In this document: positions 12,342 to 24,000 of the stretch, one piece after another | Layout of the letters: each line of letters begins with the position of its first letter | Numbering within the stretch: the first letter of the stretch is position 1 | Source of the DNA: Akebia trifoliata | Lineage: Eukaryota > Streptophyta > Magnoliopsida > Ranunculales > Lardizabalaceae | NCBI GenBank assembly: GCA_017979445.1 | Contig: CM030711.1 | Location: 47,601,560 to 47,665,559, forward strand | Direction of reading: 5' to 3' | DNA: 64,000 nucleotides | The notes under the pieces: model-generated | The model's input: only the letters and a program-made list of their open reading frames with translations | What the model was told of the DNA's origin: nothing | Database searches by the model: none | Position numbers and translations under genes: made by a program

Positions 12342-13734
12342 TTTTTTTTTTTTTTTTTTAGGATTTTAGTTTCAAAGAATACAAACAAAATTGAAAAATA
12401 AATACAAAAATCCTCACTGTTCCTGTTTCCATATTTATATCATCAAGATTGCTTTCGAGACACTTTTTAAGAGTCGTGACTTGGGATTGACGATAGATCT
12501 ACTACTTATAACATCTAATCAACTTGGATGACCAAAAAACCCAATCTTAATAGGAATAGAGATTTGTTGTTAATAAAAAGACTTTTCTACACTTATTAAT
12601 CAATGTCATGATGTCACATTTATAGAAAATTGCAAGAGAACATTGATTAAGTGATTTGTCAAGAATGAATTTGGACACTCTTAATAAGGTAGAAAGTCCA
12701 TAATAAATAGAACTTCAAAGAGTGAGATTGAATGATTGATGACATCCCATACGGCTGCTTTTAATTTACAAAACAATTAAACAAAACATGAAACTAACAA
12801 CATTTTTCTCATAATTTTGTATTTAGGCCTTACAAATTAAAAAAATTATTGTTTTCTAAATAAAATAGATTATTTCTTTTTTCCCTTTTTTCTGGTATGA
12901 ATGGAAAGTGGATGATTTTAATGTGGCAACCTAGCCCAACCAAGCCCAAATCTGAAATTATGTTCCATCGACTTAACCACGAGAATGGTCACTAAGCCGC
13001 TCTTCTTTCATGCAAACTACGTGATAGAATCAAGGAAGAGAACGTTTTAGGATAAAAAATGTCAGCGATTCACATATCAAAAAATGGGTATAATGATGTA
13101 ACTAAGCAATAAGTGCTTTAAAAATCCGTTGTAATAAAGGTACAATTATCAAATAGCGATATGCTCCTCATGTGTAGAAGAGCGGACATGAAATCAATTC
13201 TAGGAAGAGCCATATATCGTGATTGTAATCATTTAACTTGAGTGATGCAGGTAGGTCCGAAGGATTCCGAATGTGATACAACTAAAGATTTTCAGATACG
13301 ACATAAAGTAAAAGTAGGTGACGAAGGCAAACACACTTGAAATGCGGTCGTAGTGTCAAAAAACACAATATATAAACTTTTCGAATATCAATTAGTTTGC
13401 CAAAATTACTGCTGAACTTAATCATCAAAATATAAAACGTACGGTCAATAGGCAAGAGATCAGGAGTTGAAATTTACCATCAATATCAAAGGAAGGGGTT
13501 TAAAATTTGTACCCTCATACTTAGTAGGATTAGCCTAAAACAAAATAAAAAGTATTCAAATTATAAGAATCACTAACATTACAGAAGATTTCAAATTTGA
13601 AAGTAAGAAAAAGTGATTTTGAAGGGACGTTATGTACAGAAGCTTTAATGGAAAATGAGAATCAAAATACATAGAGAAAATCAATTATAGAAGAGCAAAG
13701 CTGTCTATGAGTAATATCATAAACTAAAACCAAC
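12342..13734. other. Intergenic, no gene seen
   Basis: AT-rich DNA with no convincing frame. AAGAGTCGTGACTTGGG at about 12469 looks like an isolated left end of the M1/M2 terminal motif, but no partner end was found nearby. Confidence 0.45.
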
Positions 13735-13980
13735 GAGCATTGGGCGCAGTGGCCATTGCATCCCTCTAAAAAGGGAGAGGTCTTGGGTTCAAACCCCCTT
13801 GTTAGCCATCCACAAAGATTTATCTCTACTTACTTGATATGTGTGGTTTGTAAGGTATTCCATGTACCTGAGGGATTTGGGCGAGAGATATGATGCTTTA
13901 AGAGACCAATTGCCTCACCCTTGCTAGTCGGGCCTATAGGTCGGGAACCTCAACATAAAAAATGGGGGAAAAATAAAAAA
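13735..13980 (+). mobile_element. tRNA-derived SINE-like element
   Basis: TGGGCGCAGTGG at 13741-13752 fits a polymerase III A box, and GGGTTCAAACC at 13795-13805 fits a B box, about 45 bp apart as in tRNA-derived SINEs. A non-tRNA body follows and ends in an A-rich stretch near 13952-13980. No clear target-site duplication was found, so the borders are approximate. Confidence 0.65.
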
Positions 13981-14479
13981 ATTCCTTACTATTGCCTCAC
14001 CAACTTTTGCGAACGACACACTAACTATGTGCAATTCTTTGGTGATTTGGATAGGAATTGGTGTGGCATTAACAAAAGTTGGTGTGGCGATAGTAGCTCT
14101 CTAAAATAAAATCATGAACAAATATTGGATTTGCAAGATGAACAATATTTTTTCCAAGTATCTTTCAATTATGAGGATCTGAAAATGAGAAGTGCGCCAG
14201 GGTTGTCACCAACTTTTCCATCTTAGTTGTGCTAATTATGTTTGATTCTTGGAATGTGAGGATTCTAAAAATAGATTTGGTAGGGGACAGTATTTTTTGT
14301 CACCAATTCTTCCAACTACTTTTGGTAATTGTGTTTGTTTTTAGGGAATCTTAACCACATGGGTCTGGGTTCAAAGTTCAAACCTAAGATAATAGGCCCA
14401 AATGATAAATCTAGGACATGTTTTGGATCCAAGGCAATTCTCGTTTACCGAAGATTATGCCCAAGACATAATTTAATCA

Positions 14480-14655
14480 GGATTTTGAGGTAGAGTTGTG
14501 ATAATCGGACTCACTTTTTGTGTACTCACTTTGACTTTCCCTTCACATCACTGTATATCCTTTTGCTACGGGATACACAAATTGAGATATTTATGGTTTT
14601 ATATGGTGATGAGAAGGTGGAGTCGGTGAGTATAAAAAAAAGGAGTCATGACCTT
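14480..14655. repeat. Degenerate foldback with M2-like core
   Basis: The segments 'gactcactttttgtgtactcact' and 'gtcggtgagtataaaaaaaaggagtc', with CATCACTGTATATCC and GGGATACACA inside, form a weak inverted repeat directly left of the better M2 copy at 14689. It is probably a decayed relative; borders are uncertain. Confidence 0.4.
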
Positions 14656-14688
14656 TTAAGGTATTAAGCGGTTTTTGGGCTTTTTTTT

Positions 14689-14893
14689 AAGAGTAATGAT
14701 TTTTTGACTCCCCCTCTTAGATACACTCCATGATGTGGCATGTAGCAGAATTGTATATTTTGACCTTGGGATATACAGCTGCACATATTTATGAGAATGT
14801 ACAGTTGTGTATCCCAAGAAAAATCTATGGTTCTTATCCATGCCACACTTGGGAGTGTATGTCAGAAGGGGTGTCAGAAAATCATGACTCTTT
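14689..14893. mobile_element. M2 foldback MITE
   Basis: The left end AAGAGTAATGATTTTTTGAC pairs with GTCAGAAAATCATGACTCTT on the right. The arms run through GATGTGGCATG and 'catgccacacttgggagtgtatgtcag'. The core includes GGGATATACAGCTGCACATA and 'tacagttgtgtatccc'. About 205 bp; one of the cleanest M2 copies. Confidence 0.85.
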
Positions 14894-15819
14894 TACTAAA
14901 CAGGTGGCTATGACTAAACAACTCAAAAATTTCTGCAAAACTAAACTTCAACACATGCCATGTAGACACCTTTCTTATGGAAAAGGAACGGGACACCGTA
15001 TGTCACTATGTGATATCGACTCTTTCTTGTTTTCGTTTGAAAATCATACAAAGAGGGATTGATGTCACCTCCCCTTCTTCTTTCGATCTCTCAAGGAGTT
15101 CCTTGATATTTAATTATCGAGTTATTTGAGTTATTCGAGATTCAATAACCGCTCATGGTTATGGTAATTGAAGAAGACTCATGATCTAAAATGGTGTCCC
15201 ATTCCTATAACAATGTTAGAGGTCTACGTTCCTATAAAGATATTTTGCAAAGCATTCAAATGGGAATCATCTACTGTGATGTAAGTAACATCTACAAACT
15301 ATAAAGGACTTTTGATTTTGGCTTGGGTTATATTGATTTGCTATCACAACTGTTTAATCTCTTGTTGTTCAATATTTGTTTTTTTTTTTAGGGTATAAGA
15401 AACTCTTTCTCATATATATCTTTATTTGGTGCGTGTACATAATTTCTAATTGATGTGTTCATTTCCAGAAGTTTGGTGTGTTTGTTGTTTAATGGGGTGT
15501 GGGCCTATTGATTGCTGTGGTGCCTGAATTCTTTTGAGGCCTTAAAGTATTAATGGTGGTGCATGGGTGCTCTTATTGACCCCTAGTAGTCTCTATTTAT
15601 AAACTTGTGCCAATTTGTTCTTTTATGGCAAATCAACTTAGAGATTAGAAGTTATAGTAATGACAACAAGATTGATTATTTTAAAGTGGATTAGAAAATT
15701 TTCAATGTTGGATAACTTAATTGATAATTATGAAGGTATGTATCCCCTCAAAATTACAACTTTGATCTGAATAATACAATTATCTTGGCTTCATAATATA
15801 GGGATGGTTTTTATTAGAG

Positions 15820-16024
15820 TGACGATGCAGAGTGGTATCCCGTTCCTATAATAAAATAAAGTGTCTACGTGGCGCATTTTGGCTGGAAATAAAACATAGT
15901 GGGATCCGTGCCATATAGAAAATGTCCTCATTAGGAGCCCAATGTGTTTTAAGCTCTTATCAAAACATGCCACATAGACATCATTCCTATTTTGTAGGAA
16001 TGGAGCACTTTACTTGATCCTGAT
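15820..16024. mobile_element. Foldback MITE, separate family
   Basis: The left arm 'ggtatcccgttcctataataaaataaagtgtctacgtggc' pairs with the right arm 'gccacatagacatcattcctattttgtaggaatggagcac'. Fragments with the same arm sequence occur at about 14950-15000 and 15190-15240, so the family is repeated locally. Non-coding, about 200 bp. Confidence 0.65.
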
Positions 16025-17425
16025 TCTTTTTAAAATTTATAAGTAAGGCTCCTAGTTGGGGTTTTACATTGTGTTTGAATTGAGAGAAATGGAGAGAAGA
16101 AAAGAGAAAATAAATGAGTTTCTTTCCATTTTTCTTGTTTATATTGTTAAGTGGGGAGAGAAGAGAAAAGAATTAGAGGAATGAGAAGAGAAAAAAAGGT
16201 GAGTATGCTTTCTCTCCAGAAGTGGAAAGAAGAGTAGAAAAATGGAGAGACACCCTTTTAAAATATTTTATAATTTCAACTTTACCCCTAGATCTCTTTT
16301 AAGATATTTTAAATTTTCAAAATTGTCCCAAATTCTCACCTGTCAATTGAAATATGGTGGGGAGAAATTGAGTTTCTCTTTCCTTCTCCTAATGGATTTC
16401 TCTTCTCTCTACTTTTCTCAATCCAAACATAACCTTAGTGTCTTTGAGCTTGCAAAGTAAGGCCTAAGTGACAAACTCATAATTCTTGGGCCCAGCCTTT
16501 AGAGCAACATTTGCGAGCTCTAAAACAGTTTTTATTTTATCTTTTGAAATATTCCTAAGATGTACTTTTATTTTGTAATAATTTTTTTATTTTATTATCA
16601 TTTTACAATATAAATTTTGTAAATAATTTTTCAATCTTGAACGTGTATTGCATACTTCATATTACTCTTAGAGTTTTTCTAAATAATATAATTATTTTGA
16701 TAAAATTAAAGATAATTTTCAAATATCTAAATGGACATATATAGTGACTGTATGCTACCTTTGTATAAAAATTAATTTTCTAAGAGGATTATATCATCTT
16801 CTTCATCGATGCCATCCTCAATCTTTATTTTTTTTCTTTTGGAGAGGTGGGGCTGTTTCAGATGAAGAGATTATGTTACTTCATTTAATTATATCAAGCC
16901 TATGTTTAATGTTACTTCACTTCACATTTCTTTCTTTCTTTCTCTTTTGAAAGCTAAAAGTTGCCACATTTTATGTGATTGAAACTAAGGGACGATTACT
17001 AAACCATCACCTCCACGTCTTCCAAGCCTTGTACCCCATAATGTATCTAAGAGCCAGTTTACTCGAATGGCATCCTATGACTTGAGGTGAAAATATATAA
17101 GAAATGATTGACCAACATCTATATATAAAGCATACAAAAGTGGCCAATGTTTAGTTCTTGTGGGTACATTGCAATTGTTTGACACATCGATAATACATCC
17201 GCATGTAAGTTCATTTTGCTTTGTTTAAAATAATGGATGACATTGTCAAGATCTTAGTGACAACTTGCCAACTTATTGTGCAAATACCATCAAATCCTTC
17301 TTTATCTTGCCTATAAAAGACTTCTTAACCATTGATACACCATTTGCTTACTTGCTTGCTCTTTTGCTTCTTACAAGTGTTGGTATGTTGTAACAGATAC
17401 TTGATTTTGTTAGTTTATCAAGCTG
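16025..17425. other. Intergenic, no gene seen
   Basis: Purine-rich runs (gagaagagaaaag) near 16080-16260, paired loosely with pyrimidine-rich runs near 16370-16420, and a CTTT microsatellite at about 16925-16945. No gene is supported. Confidence 0.45.
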
Positions 17426-17427
17426 AA

Positions 17428-17562
17428 TGAATGGGCCAACACTAAGTTGATGTGGCATGTGGACAAAATCATAGATCTTTTTCCTTGTATATCCCAAAGA
17501 AAAAGATCTATGGTTCTGCACATTGACACATCAACTGTGTCGGTCAACCACGTCATTTTATC
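17428..17562. mobile_element. M2-related hairpin
   Basis: GGGCCAACACTAAGTTGATG on the left pairs with CATCAACTGTGTCGGTCAAC on the right. Inside is a near-perfect hairpin, 'catagatctttttccttgtatatcccaaagaaaaagatctatg', which shares the ATCTATGG and TATCCC elements of the M2 core. Confidence 0.6.
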
Positions 17563-17918
17563 ATATATATATGGGGGTGGATCATGGGACATATGTAAAA
17601 ACAATGGTTCTTCAAAATATGAGTTTGGAGTTTTAGATTGAGCTGATTTTTTGTGATGATGGTCTCTATAATGAGAAGATCATCCTCACAAAAAATCAGT
17701 TAAATCTGAAACTTCTAAGTCTATCAAAAGTGGTTTAAAAATTATTAATAAAAAATTGACGATCCACATTCTACATCACTTTTGATGGGGTTAGAAGTTT
17801 AAGATTGGACTGATTTTTTTATGATAATCTTCACTTCATAGAGATCATCTTCACAAAAATCAGCTCAATCCAAAACTTCTAACTCATATTTTGAAAAATT
17901 ATATATATATATATATAT
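17563..17918. mobile_element. (TA)n-flanked foldback element F0
   Basis: It begins right after a TA tract with TATATATATGGGGGTGG. The arms TTCTTCAAAATATGAGTTTG and 'aactcatattttgaaaaatt' are inverted, and the inside holds several copies of a 'gctgattttttgtgaggatgatctct' hairpin and its complement. It ends in the (AT)n tract at 17901-17918, which is also the left border of the next element. Confidence 0.65.
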
Positions 17919-17924
17919 GGGTCA

Positions 17925-18264
17925 CGTTCCTAAGACTCATATTGGGACTCACATTGCGACACACCGTTTTGTCTTATATGGGCAAAAATGTTTGGAATGA
18001 GCTGATTTTTTGTGAGGATGATCTCTGTGATGAGGGGATCATCCTGGCAAAAAATCATCCCATTCCAAAACTTCTAACCCCATCAAAATTGATTTACAAA
18101 AATTGGACGGTCTAGAAGTTTCATAATGAGCTGATTTTTGGCAAGGATGATCTCCTCACCATAGAGATCATCCTCACAAAAAATCAGCCCATTCCAAATA
18201 TTTTTGCCCATATAAGACAAAACGGTGTGTCGCAATGTGAGTCCCAATATGAGTCTTAGGAACG
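17925..18264. mobile_element. (TA)n-flanked foldback element F1
   Basis: CGTTCCTAAGACTCATATTG at 17925 is matched by its perfect reverse complement ending at 18264. The repeat continues through GGGACTCACATTGCGACACA and ACCGTTTTGTCTTATATGGG. The inner arms repeat the 'gagctgattttt / ggatgatctc' hairpin unit. TA tracts lie on both sides (17901-17918; about 18271-18315). About 340 bp, non-coding. Confidence 0.85.
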
Positions 18265-18267
18265 CTG

Positions 18268-18270
<3 letters not shown>

Positions 18271-18315
<45 letters not shown>
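18271..18315. repeat. (TA)n microsatellite
   Basis: A run of about 22 TA units between foldback elements F1 and F2. It is probably target sequence shared by neighbouring insertions. Confidence 0.9.
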
Positions 18316-18317
<2 letters not shown>

Positions 18318-19610
18318 GGCGGTTCGAGGGACGTGTTAGAAATCGTCTGAGAAACCCATGTTTCTCAGACGTTGGATTAAAGGAAACCGACGACTGAGAA
18401 CGCGTCAAACATCAATTCCAACGAATTTATGTAATTTTATAAAAGTCCCTCGTTTTTTTTTATTACTAAATCCAATAGAGAGAAGTTGTTTAAGGAAATA
18501 ACTTTGTTTCCCTCTCACTCTCAATGAACCCTTCGTTTCCTTTGAACACTCCAGCTCTCTCTTCTCTCTCTTGATCTATAGAAGACTCAAGGAAGCCGAT
18601 CTCTCTCTCTCTGTTGACCCATCCTTGATGGGAATTTTTCTAGTTACGGAGGTATCGAACGTCCTCCAAATTGGGTTTTTATGCATACAGGCGTCAGTTT
18701 CATTAAGGCCATATATGGTTGAAGTGCTGCAAATGTTAACCAACCTCCATTTCTAAATGCTAGCGTAATGAACCCAAATACCAGCACCATGTCTTTTGTT
18801 ACGGCTTCATCAGCATCAAATGAACCTATAGACACCTCCACCAAGTCTTACAGTTTTTCTAGTTCAGCATCAAATAGTTCGTTGAAGCATCCATACCAAG
18901 ATAAAATATAGATCAAATACTCAAGCAATCCATTACTTAATTTATCGTTGTAAGTATACATAATTCTCATATTCAAATATAGGATTGCATCTCTCCAGTT
19001 GGAGCGATCAATGGGTCTGTAAGGATCTAGTGGACCTTGTTGTATTTATCATCAACTTTTCATCTTCAACCTCGTAAGTTACAATCAGTTTGGAGTTTCT
19101 ATAGAAGCTAGTGAAAATGAGGTGGGGACAGTGGCACATAAACGGTAAAAGATAGATTTTTTTTTTTTTTTTGGGTAGTGGTGTTGGTGGGTTGGTGTTG
19201 TTATATTCTCCTTCTTAAATATATAATTACATGGTACCTTGTTTTGTTCTCTCTGTCTCTGATTTTTTCTTTTGAATCCTATATAAATCTACTGCTTATT
19301 GATTTGAGTGGGTGGTTGAGAAAGATAGCTTGATATTTGTTCGATCAAGAGACAGATCGAGAGAGAGTTCGGGTTCTTTGAGTCTTCTACAGATCAAGAG
19401 AGATGGAAGAGAGAGCTGGAATGTTCGAAGGAAACGAAGGATTCGTTGAGAGTGAAAGGGAAATAGAGTTATTTCCTTTAGTTTAAAAAATAATAAAAAA
19501 TGAGGGACTTTTATAAAAATACATAAACTCTTTGGAATTGACATCTAACACGTTCTCATCCGTCAGTTTCTCTTAATCCAACGTCTGAGAAACATGGGTT
19601 TCTCAGACGG

Positions 19611-19612
<2 letters not shown>
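18316..19612. mobile_element. Long-TIR Pack-type element F2
   Basis: Inverted repeats of roughly 280 bp at about 18341-18630 and 19330-19612 flank a unique centre. Each arm tip holds a small perfect palindrome, GTCTGAGAAAC..GTTTCTCAGAC. The left outer end begins (TA)n-GGGGCGGTTCGAGG; the right end lacks this 22-25 bp cap and runs straight into (TA)n. The centre carries a receptor-kinase fragment (separate entry), so the element resembles a Pack-MULE or other Pack-TIR element. No transposase is present. The superfamily is not proven because no clean 9-bp duplication is visible within the TA tracts. Confidence 0.8.
18630..18920 (+). pseudogene. Captured CRK-type receptor kinase C-terminus
   Basis: One frame reads EVSNVLQIGFLCIQASVSLR followed by PYMVEVLQMLTN, the end of a protein kinase domain (the 'IGLLC(V/T)Q ... 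RP ... V..ML' signature of cysteine-rich and related receptor-like kinases). After a frame change at about 18742 it continues QPPFLNASVMNPN and then a Ser/Thr-rich tail ending in NSSLKH, typical of the C-terminal tail of CRK2-like kinases. The usual linker between MLTN and QPPFL is missing, so a deletion with frameshift is inferred. There is no start codon, catalytic region or extracellular part. It lies between the long inverted repeats of F2 and is best read as a captured gene piece. Confidence 0.75.

Positions 19613-19650
<38 letters not shown>
19613..19650. repeat. (TA)n microsatellite
   Basis: About 18 TA units ending in TATGTAT, separating elements F2 and F3. Confidence 0.9.
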
Positions 19651-19651
<1 letters not shown>

Positions 19652-20316
19652 GGAGCAGTTCGGCGGCCCTAAAGTTTGCCAAGTTTTGTTGGCCATTAGA
19701 TATGACCACATCCGACAGTTCGGATGTGTTTTACGGTTTTAAAGTAAAACTATTTTGTAATTACAAAAAGCCCCTTATAACTTATTTGAAATTCAAATGA
19801 AACCCTCTCTTCTTCTCTACTCTAAACCAAGTTACAGAACTCTCTCTAATCTATTCGAAACATAAACAAAACCCTCTCTCTCTCTCAAGTTACAGTTCAA
19901 ACGATCTGTCGCCATCGTCGTCTCTCTCTCTTTCTCTCTCAAGTTACAGCTCGAACGATTCGAAGTCATCGTCGTCTCTCTCTCAACCCTCGTCTTCTTC
20001 ACACACTTGAGAGAGAGAGAGAGGCGATGACGATGACAACGATGGCGTCGGATCGTTCAAGCTATAACTTGAGAGAGAGAGGGTTTCGTTTGTGTTTCGA
20101 ATAAATTAGAGAGAGTTCTGTAACTTGGTTTAGAGTAGGGAAGAAGAGAGGGTTTCATTTGAATTTCGAATAAGTTACAAGGGGCTTTTTATAATTATAA
20201 AATAGTGTTACTTTAAAATCGTAAAACACATCCGAACCGTCAGATCTAGTCAAATCTAATGGCCAACAAAACTTGGAACAAAACTTGGCAAACTTTAGGG
20301 TCGCCGAACCGCTCCC
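19651..20316. mobile_element. (TA)n-flanked foldback element F3
   Basis: The left end GGGAGCAGTTCGGCGGCCCT pairs with AGGGTCGCCGAACCGCTCCC at the right end. The repeat continues for about 300 bp on each side through AAAGTTTGCCAAGTTTTG and the 'cacatccga...' segment, so nearly the whole 666 bp folds back. The inner part is (CT)n/(GA)n-rich with 'aagttacag' units. There is no coding content. TA tracts are present on both sides (19613-19650 and 20317-20336). Confidence 0.85.
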
Positions 20317-20336
20317 TATATATATATATATATATC
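20317..20336. repeat. (TA)n microsatellite
   Basis: TA tract at the right border of F3. Confidence 0.85.
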
Positions 20337-20590
20337 TTATGGGTTATTCTAGGGTTTAAGTTTAGGGTAGGGCTCAACCATGCCAGCTTGTGGCCGACCC
20401 TTGATTAGTAATGGGTTGATGAAATGAGTAGTTCGAAGACACCCATATCACAAAATTCTATGAATTTTTCATAAATTCTCTGGTGACTAGCTGATTAAAT
20501 CAGCCAATCAACAAAGTATCGATTAATCGCAAAATATGATAATATTTTTACTACACTCACAAAATTTTATTTTCTTCAACAAGTTTGATA

Positions 20591-20750
20591 ATGGTGAAGT
20601 CACCACCAGATTATATCTCATATGAAAGTGTATAAGAACCATAGATATTTTCCATCGAGATACGAGTAAAAAAGCATCAATGATTCGTACGCACTTTCAC
20701 GTCTAGATGTGCGATAATATGAGGTACAATCACTCCAGTACTACTCTTTC
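20591..20750. mobile_element. M1 foldback MITE in DCN1-like upstream region
   Basis: The arms ATCTCATATGAAAGTGTATA and GCACTTTCACGTCTAGATGT pair, with AGAACCATAGATATTTTCCA at the core and 'cactccagtactactcttt' at the right end. This is a diverged M1 copy ending about 277 bp before the start codon of the DCN1-like gene, inside its likely promoter. Confidence 0.7.
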
Positions 20751-21026
20751 TTTTTCTTGTCGTACGCATCTCACACAAGGTGGGGTGCGAAATACGCATA
20801 TCTTGCTACGTTGTCTCGGCCTAAGCGTGTGAATTGTGAAAAGTCGCTACATTCCACATAGGTCTCTCTCTCTCAAATTTCTATTTTAAAAAGCAGACGC
20901 CAAGGATCCTTTCCTTGTAATCTGAATTGTAGCAAATCCATATCAAAGCTTTAGAGCGACGAATCATCATTCGCTCTCTCGTTCTAGGGTTTTATTTCTT
21001 CGTCTTTCATCATCGAGTTCTTCAGG

Positions 21027-24000
21027 ATGCGTCGCTCATCAACCAGGAAAACTGGACCACCGAATCCCTCTGCGTCTGTGAATTCTTCATCAGTCGATCT
21101 CTTTCGCTCTGGTAATCGATCTCTTTCCCGATCCTTTTTTTTTTTTTCGTATATTTGGATTCGATTTCTACCTACCTGTTTTGCAAACTCAATTTCTTAG
21201 ATTATTATGCATCTCTGGTTAAGTATATGATTTGTTGACTATGATCTTTCTTCGATTCGAAGTGATTAGGTATCTTGAGGGTTTGAATTATACAATTCAC
21301 ATTGATTTTTTATTTGGTTGGAGTTAAAACGTAGGGGACTTTTTTTTTATGCGTAAAAATTGGAGCTTGGAGATGGTTTTTAATTAGGCGTTGGAGATGT
21401 GGTGGGGTTGATTGTGGATTACTGAAGGAGATGAGTGTCCATGTTAGAGAGGGTTGCATATTGGGTTAAGTGAGATAACTGAGTACAATGGAGTGCTTAA
21501 AACAACTGAAGACTCATGCCAACATGTATTGCATGGCTTAGAACTTGTCTTTAATGCTTAATTGGTTATGATATGTTGCATGGCTAAATTAGGATTGGCG
21601 GATAGAGCCCTTTTGGGAATATGGTTTTGGAGATCTTTCCCCATGTGGATATGAGTCATAGTTAAAGCATATGGAGCCAATAAGAAGGAATGGAATCACA
21701 AGGAAGTAAAGTCTTCTTATGGCTAGGGTACAAAATGATAGGATTTTATCCGAAATCAGAGTGATCCGAATCCAAATTTAGTGGGTTTGGACCCACAGAG
21801 TAGATCTGAATTAAAAAGCGTCAAATATGGATTGATGTCCCTTTATCCTAGCCAGATCCTGGTCGGATACGGATCCATCTCTAGATCTGAATGATATATG
21901 GCTTTGAAAGTTATATTTTTTATGTTTTTCAAAATAACTTTTTTCTACTACCTGAATATAACATGTACTCTTATCAAATAAAAGAATTATAATTGTAAAA
22001 TATACTAGTATAGCAATTCAAAAAGAAATATAGCGAAAAAATGTTGAAAGATCTAAAATTCTCCAACCTGATCGATCCCGAATCAAGCACTTCAGTCGGG
22101 TTGGATCATGGTTTAGTGTAAGCAAAATGGTTTTAGCTAATAGGATCCAAATAAAAAATTTGGGCCTGGATGTGGATATACTCAGATCCGGTCCAAACCC
22201 AACCCATTTTAAGTCCTGCATATGGGTGGGTTTTTGGAAAGGCTATTATGAAGGTGAATGAGACCTTCACTGATGTAGGAGATTATTCAAGATGACTCAA
22301 GAAATAAGCAACTCGATTCAATTCCCAATTATTCATATTCCTTCTAAATGGGGATTCCCAAAAATTCTCTCTCCAATCCTCTTCAAATATTCAATTGATA
22401 GGTATACTTTCTTGAAAGGATTATGATATACTTCTCTGGGATAAAGTCCGAAGAACCTGTGAAAATTCAAAGAAAAATAAAATATTTGTCTTTCACCTTT
22501 GATTTCATGATGATTCCTTCTAGTGAGATTAGGTATTTTTGGATTCCCATGTATCAAACTACTATTAAATTAGATAACATTTTTTTCCCTTTATTTCCAT
22601 TTTGGGTTAAAGAATTATTCCATGCTTTAGCTTTTAAGTGGTTGATTTCTCAATCTATTTTATCTTGTTTATGTCCCTCATTTTTTTAAACTATCGAATG
22701 TTAATAAAACGTAGAAAGAGCATAATACGCATACTTTGTGATTCCAACACATTGAGAGCATAATAAGCATACTTTGTGATTCCAACACATTGAGAGCATA
22801 ATACACATACTTTGTGGTTCCAACACATTGAGAGCATAATACACATAATGTCAGTGTGGTTAGAAAGTATAATGGGGTTTGAATATTTCTTGTGGAAGAG
22901 TTTTTTTCATTTGGGTAGCTGCTTTATGTAACAGTTGGTTAAACTCTTTTGTGGACTTTATTGGGAATCCCCTACTTCTACTTCTTTACTTTAGCCTTCT
23001 CATGGTGGACGATCATTTATCTTACTTCCTATGGAGGATGACCGTTTCAAAGCAATGTTTGTAAAGCCTTTGGAGGCTTATGCCTTGAGGCTTGCCCTAG
23101 AGTGAGGTTCTCAAAAAGGCTGCCAGGCTTGAAAGAAAGTTGGGGATATGTTATCTCTTTCCTCTTCTTTTTTTAACCTCTTTGTTTCTTATAAACCATA
23201 TAATAATAAAATTTTCAATGGCACCCATTTAATGGGCCACCTTGACTGGATTATGGTGAAAAATTCATGCCACTTGATGACATTAAAAGCTTGGAAAAAT
23301 GAAACTATGGATGCATTCAATTTTAATTTGATTGTGAAACATGGCTTCAAACATAAATGAATGGAGGAACAAGTTTTTTAGCCGGCCCGAATTTTTTGGG
23401 ATAAGACTTTGACGATGATGAGTTCTAATTTAGATTTAGACATTAAACTTTGGAATGTGAAATTGTGAACTATAATTTTTTTGTTTGAGATTTTACCCAA
23501 TTTTCTCTTATCTCAATCTTTACTACTTATCAATTTATATATATACATACTTTTTTACTATTTATTTAGAGAAGTTACACTTTGGCTAGTGTAACACCTC
23601 ACCTCACATCATAGTGTTAAAAACACTGTTTCGAAGTGGATGTAGTACCCGTATTATATGTTTCTTTTCTTTAAGTGTATGTGTCATGTCTTTGCCCTAC
23701 CTTGCTAACATAGGTTGCAGCACACTTGATAATAGAAAGTTAATGCAATTTTTGATTAGTTGGCTAATGGTCTGACACCTTCTCACTCCAGGAATTTGCT
23801 CTTTCCTTTCGTTCTTTTTTTTCTTCTATCGCTTATTGTGTCTAAGTTTCCCTTTTTCTTGGTTGTTATTTTGTGTAGAAAAAAGGGATAGCCATTACAA
23901 AATAAGTCTGTTCTTTTTATGTGTATGCACATTTAAAGGTGCAACAAATTTGTACATTTGAAATGGATTTAATGTAACATGGGTTTGCTTCATTTAGAGG

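Noticed and set aside
22716..22850. CRISPR-like regular repeats
   Set aside because: The units are directly adjacent with no spacers and lie in a plant intron, so this is an ordinary tandem repeat.
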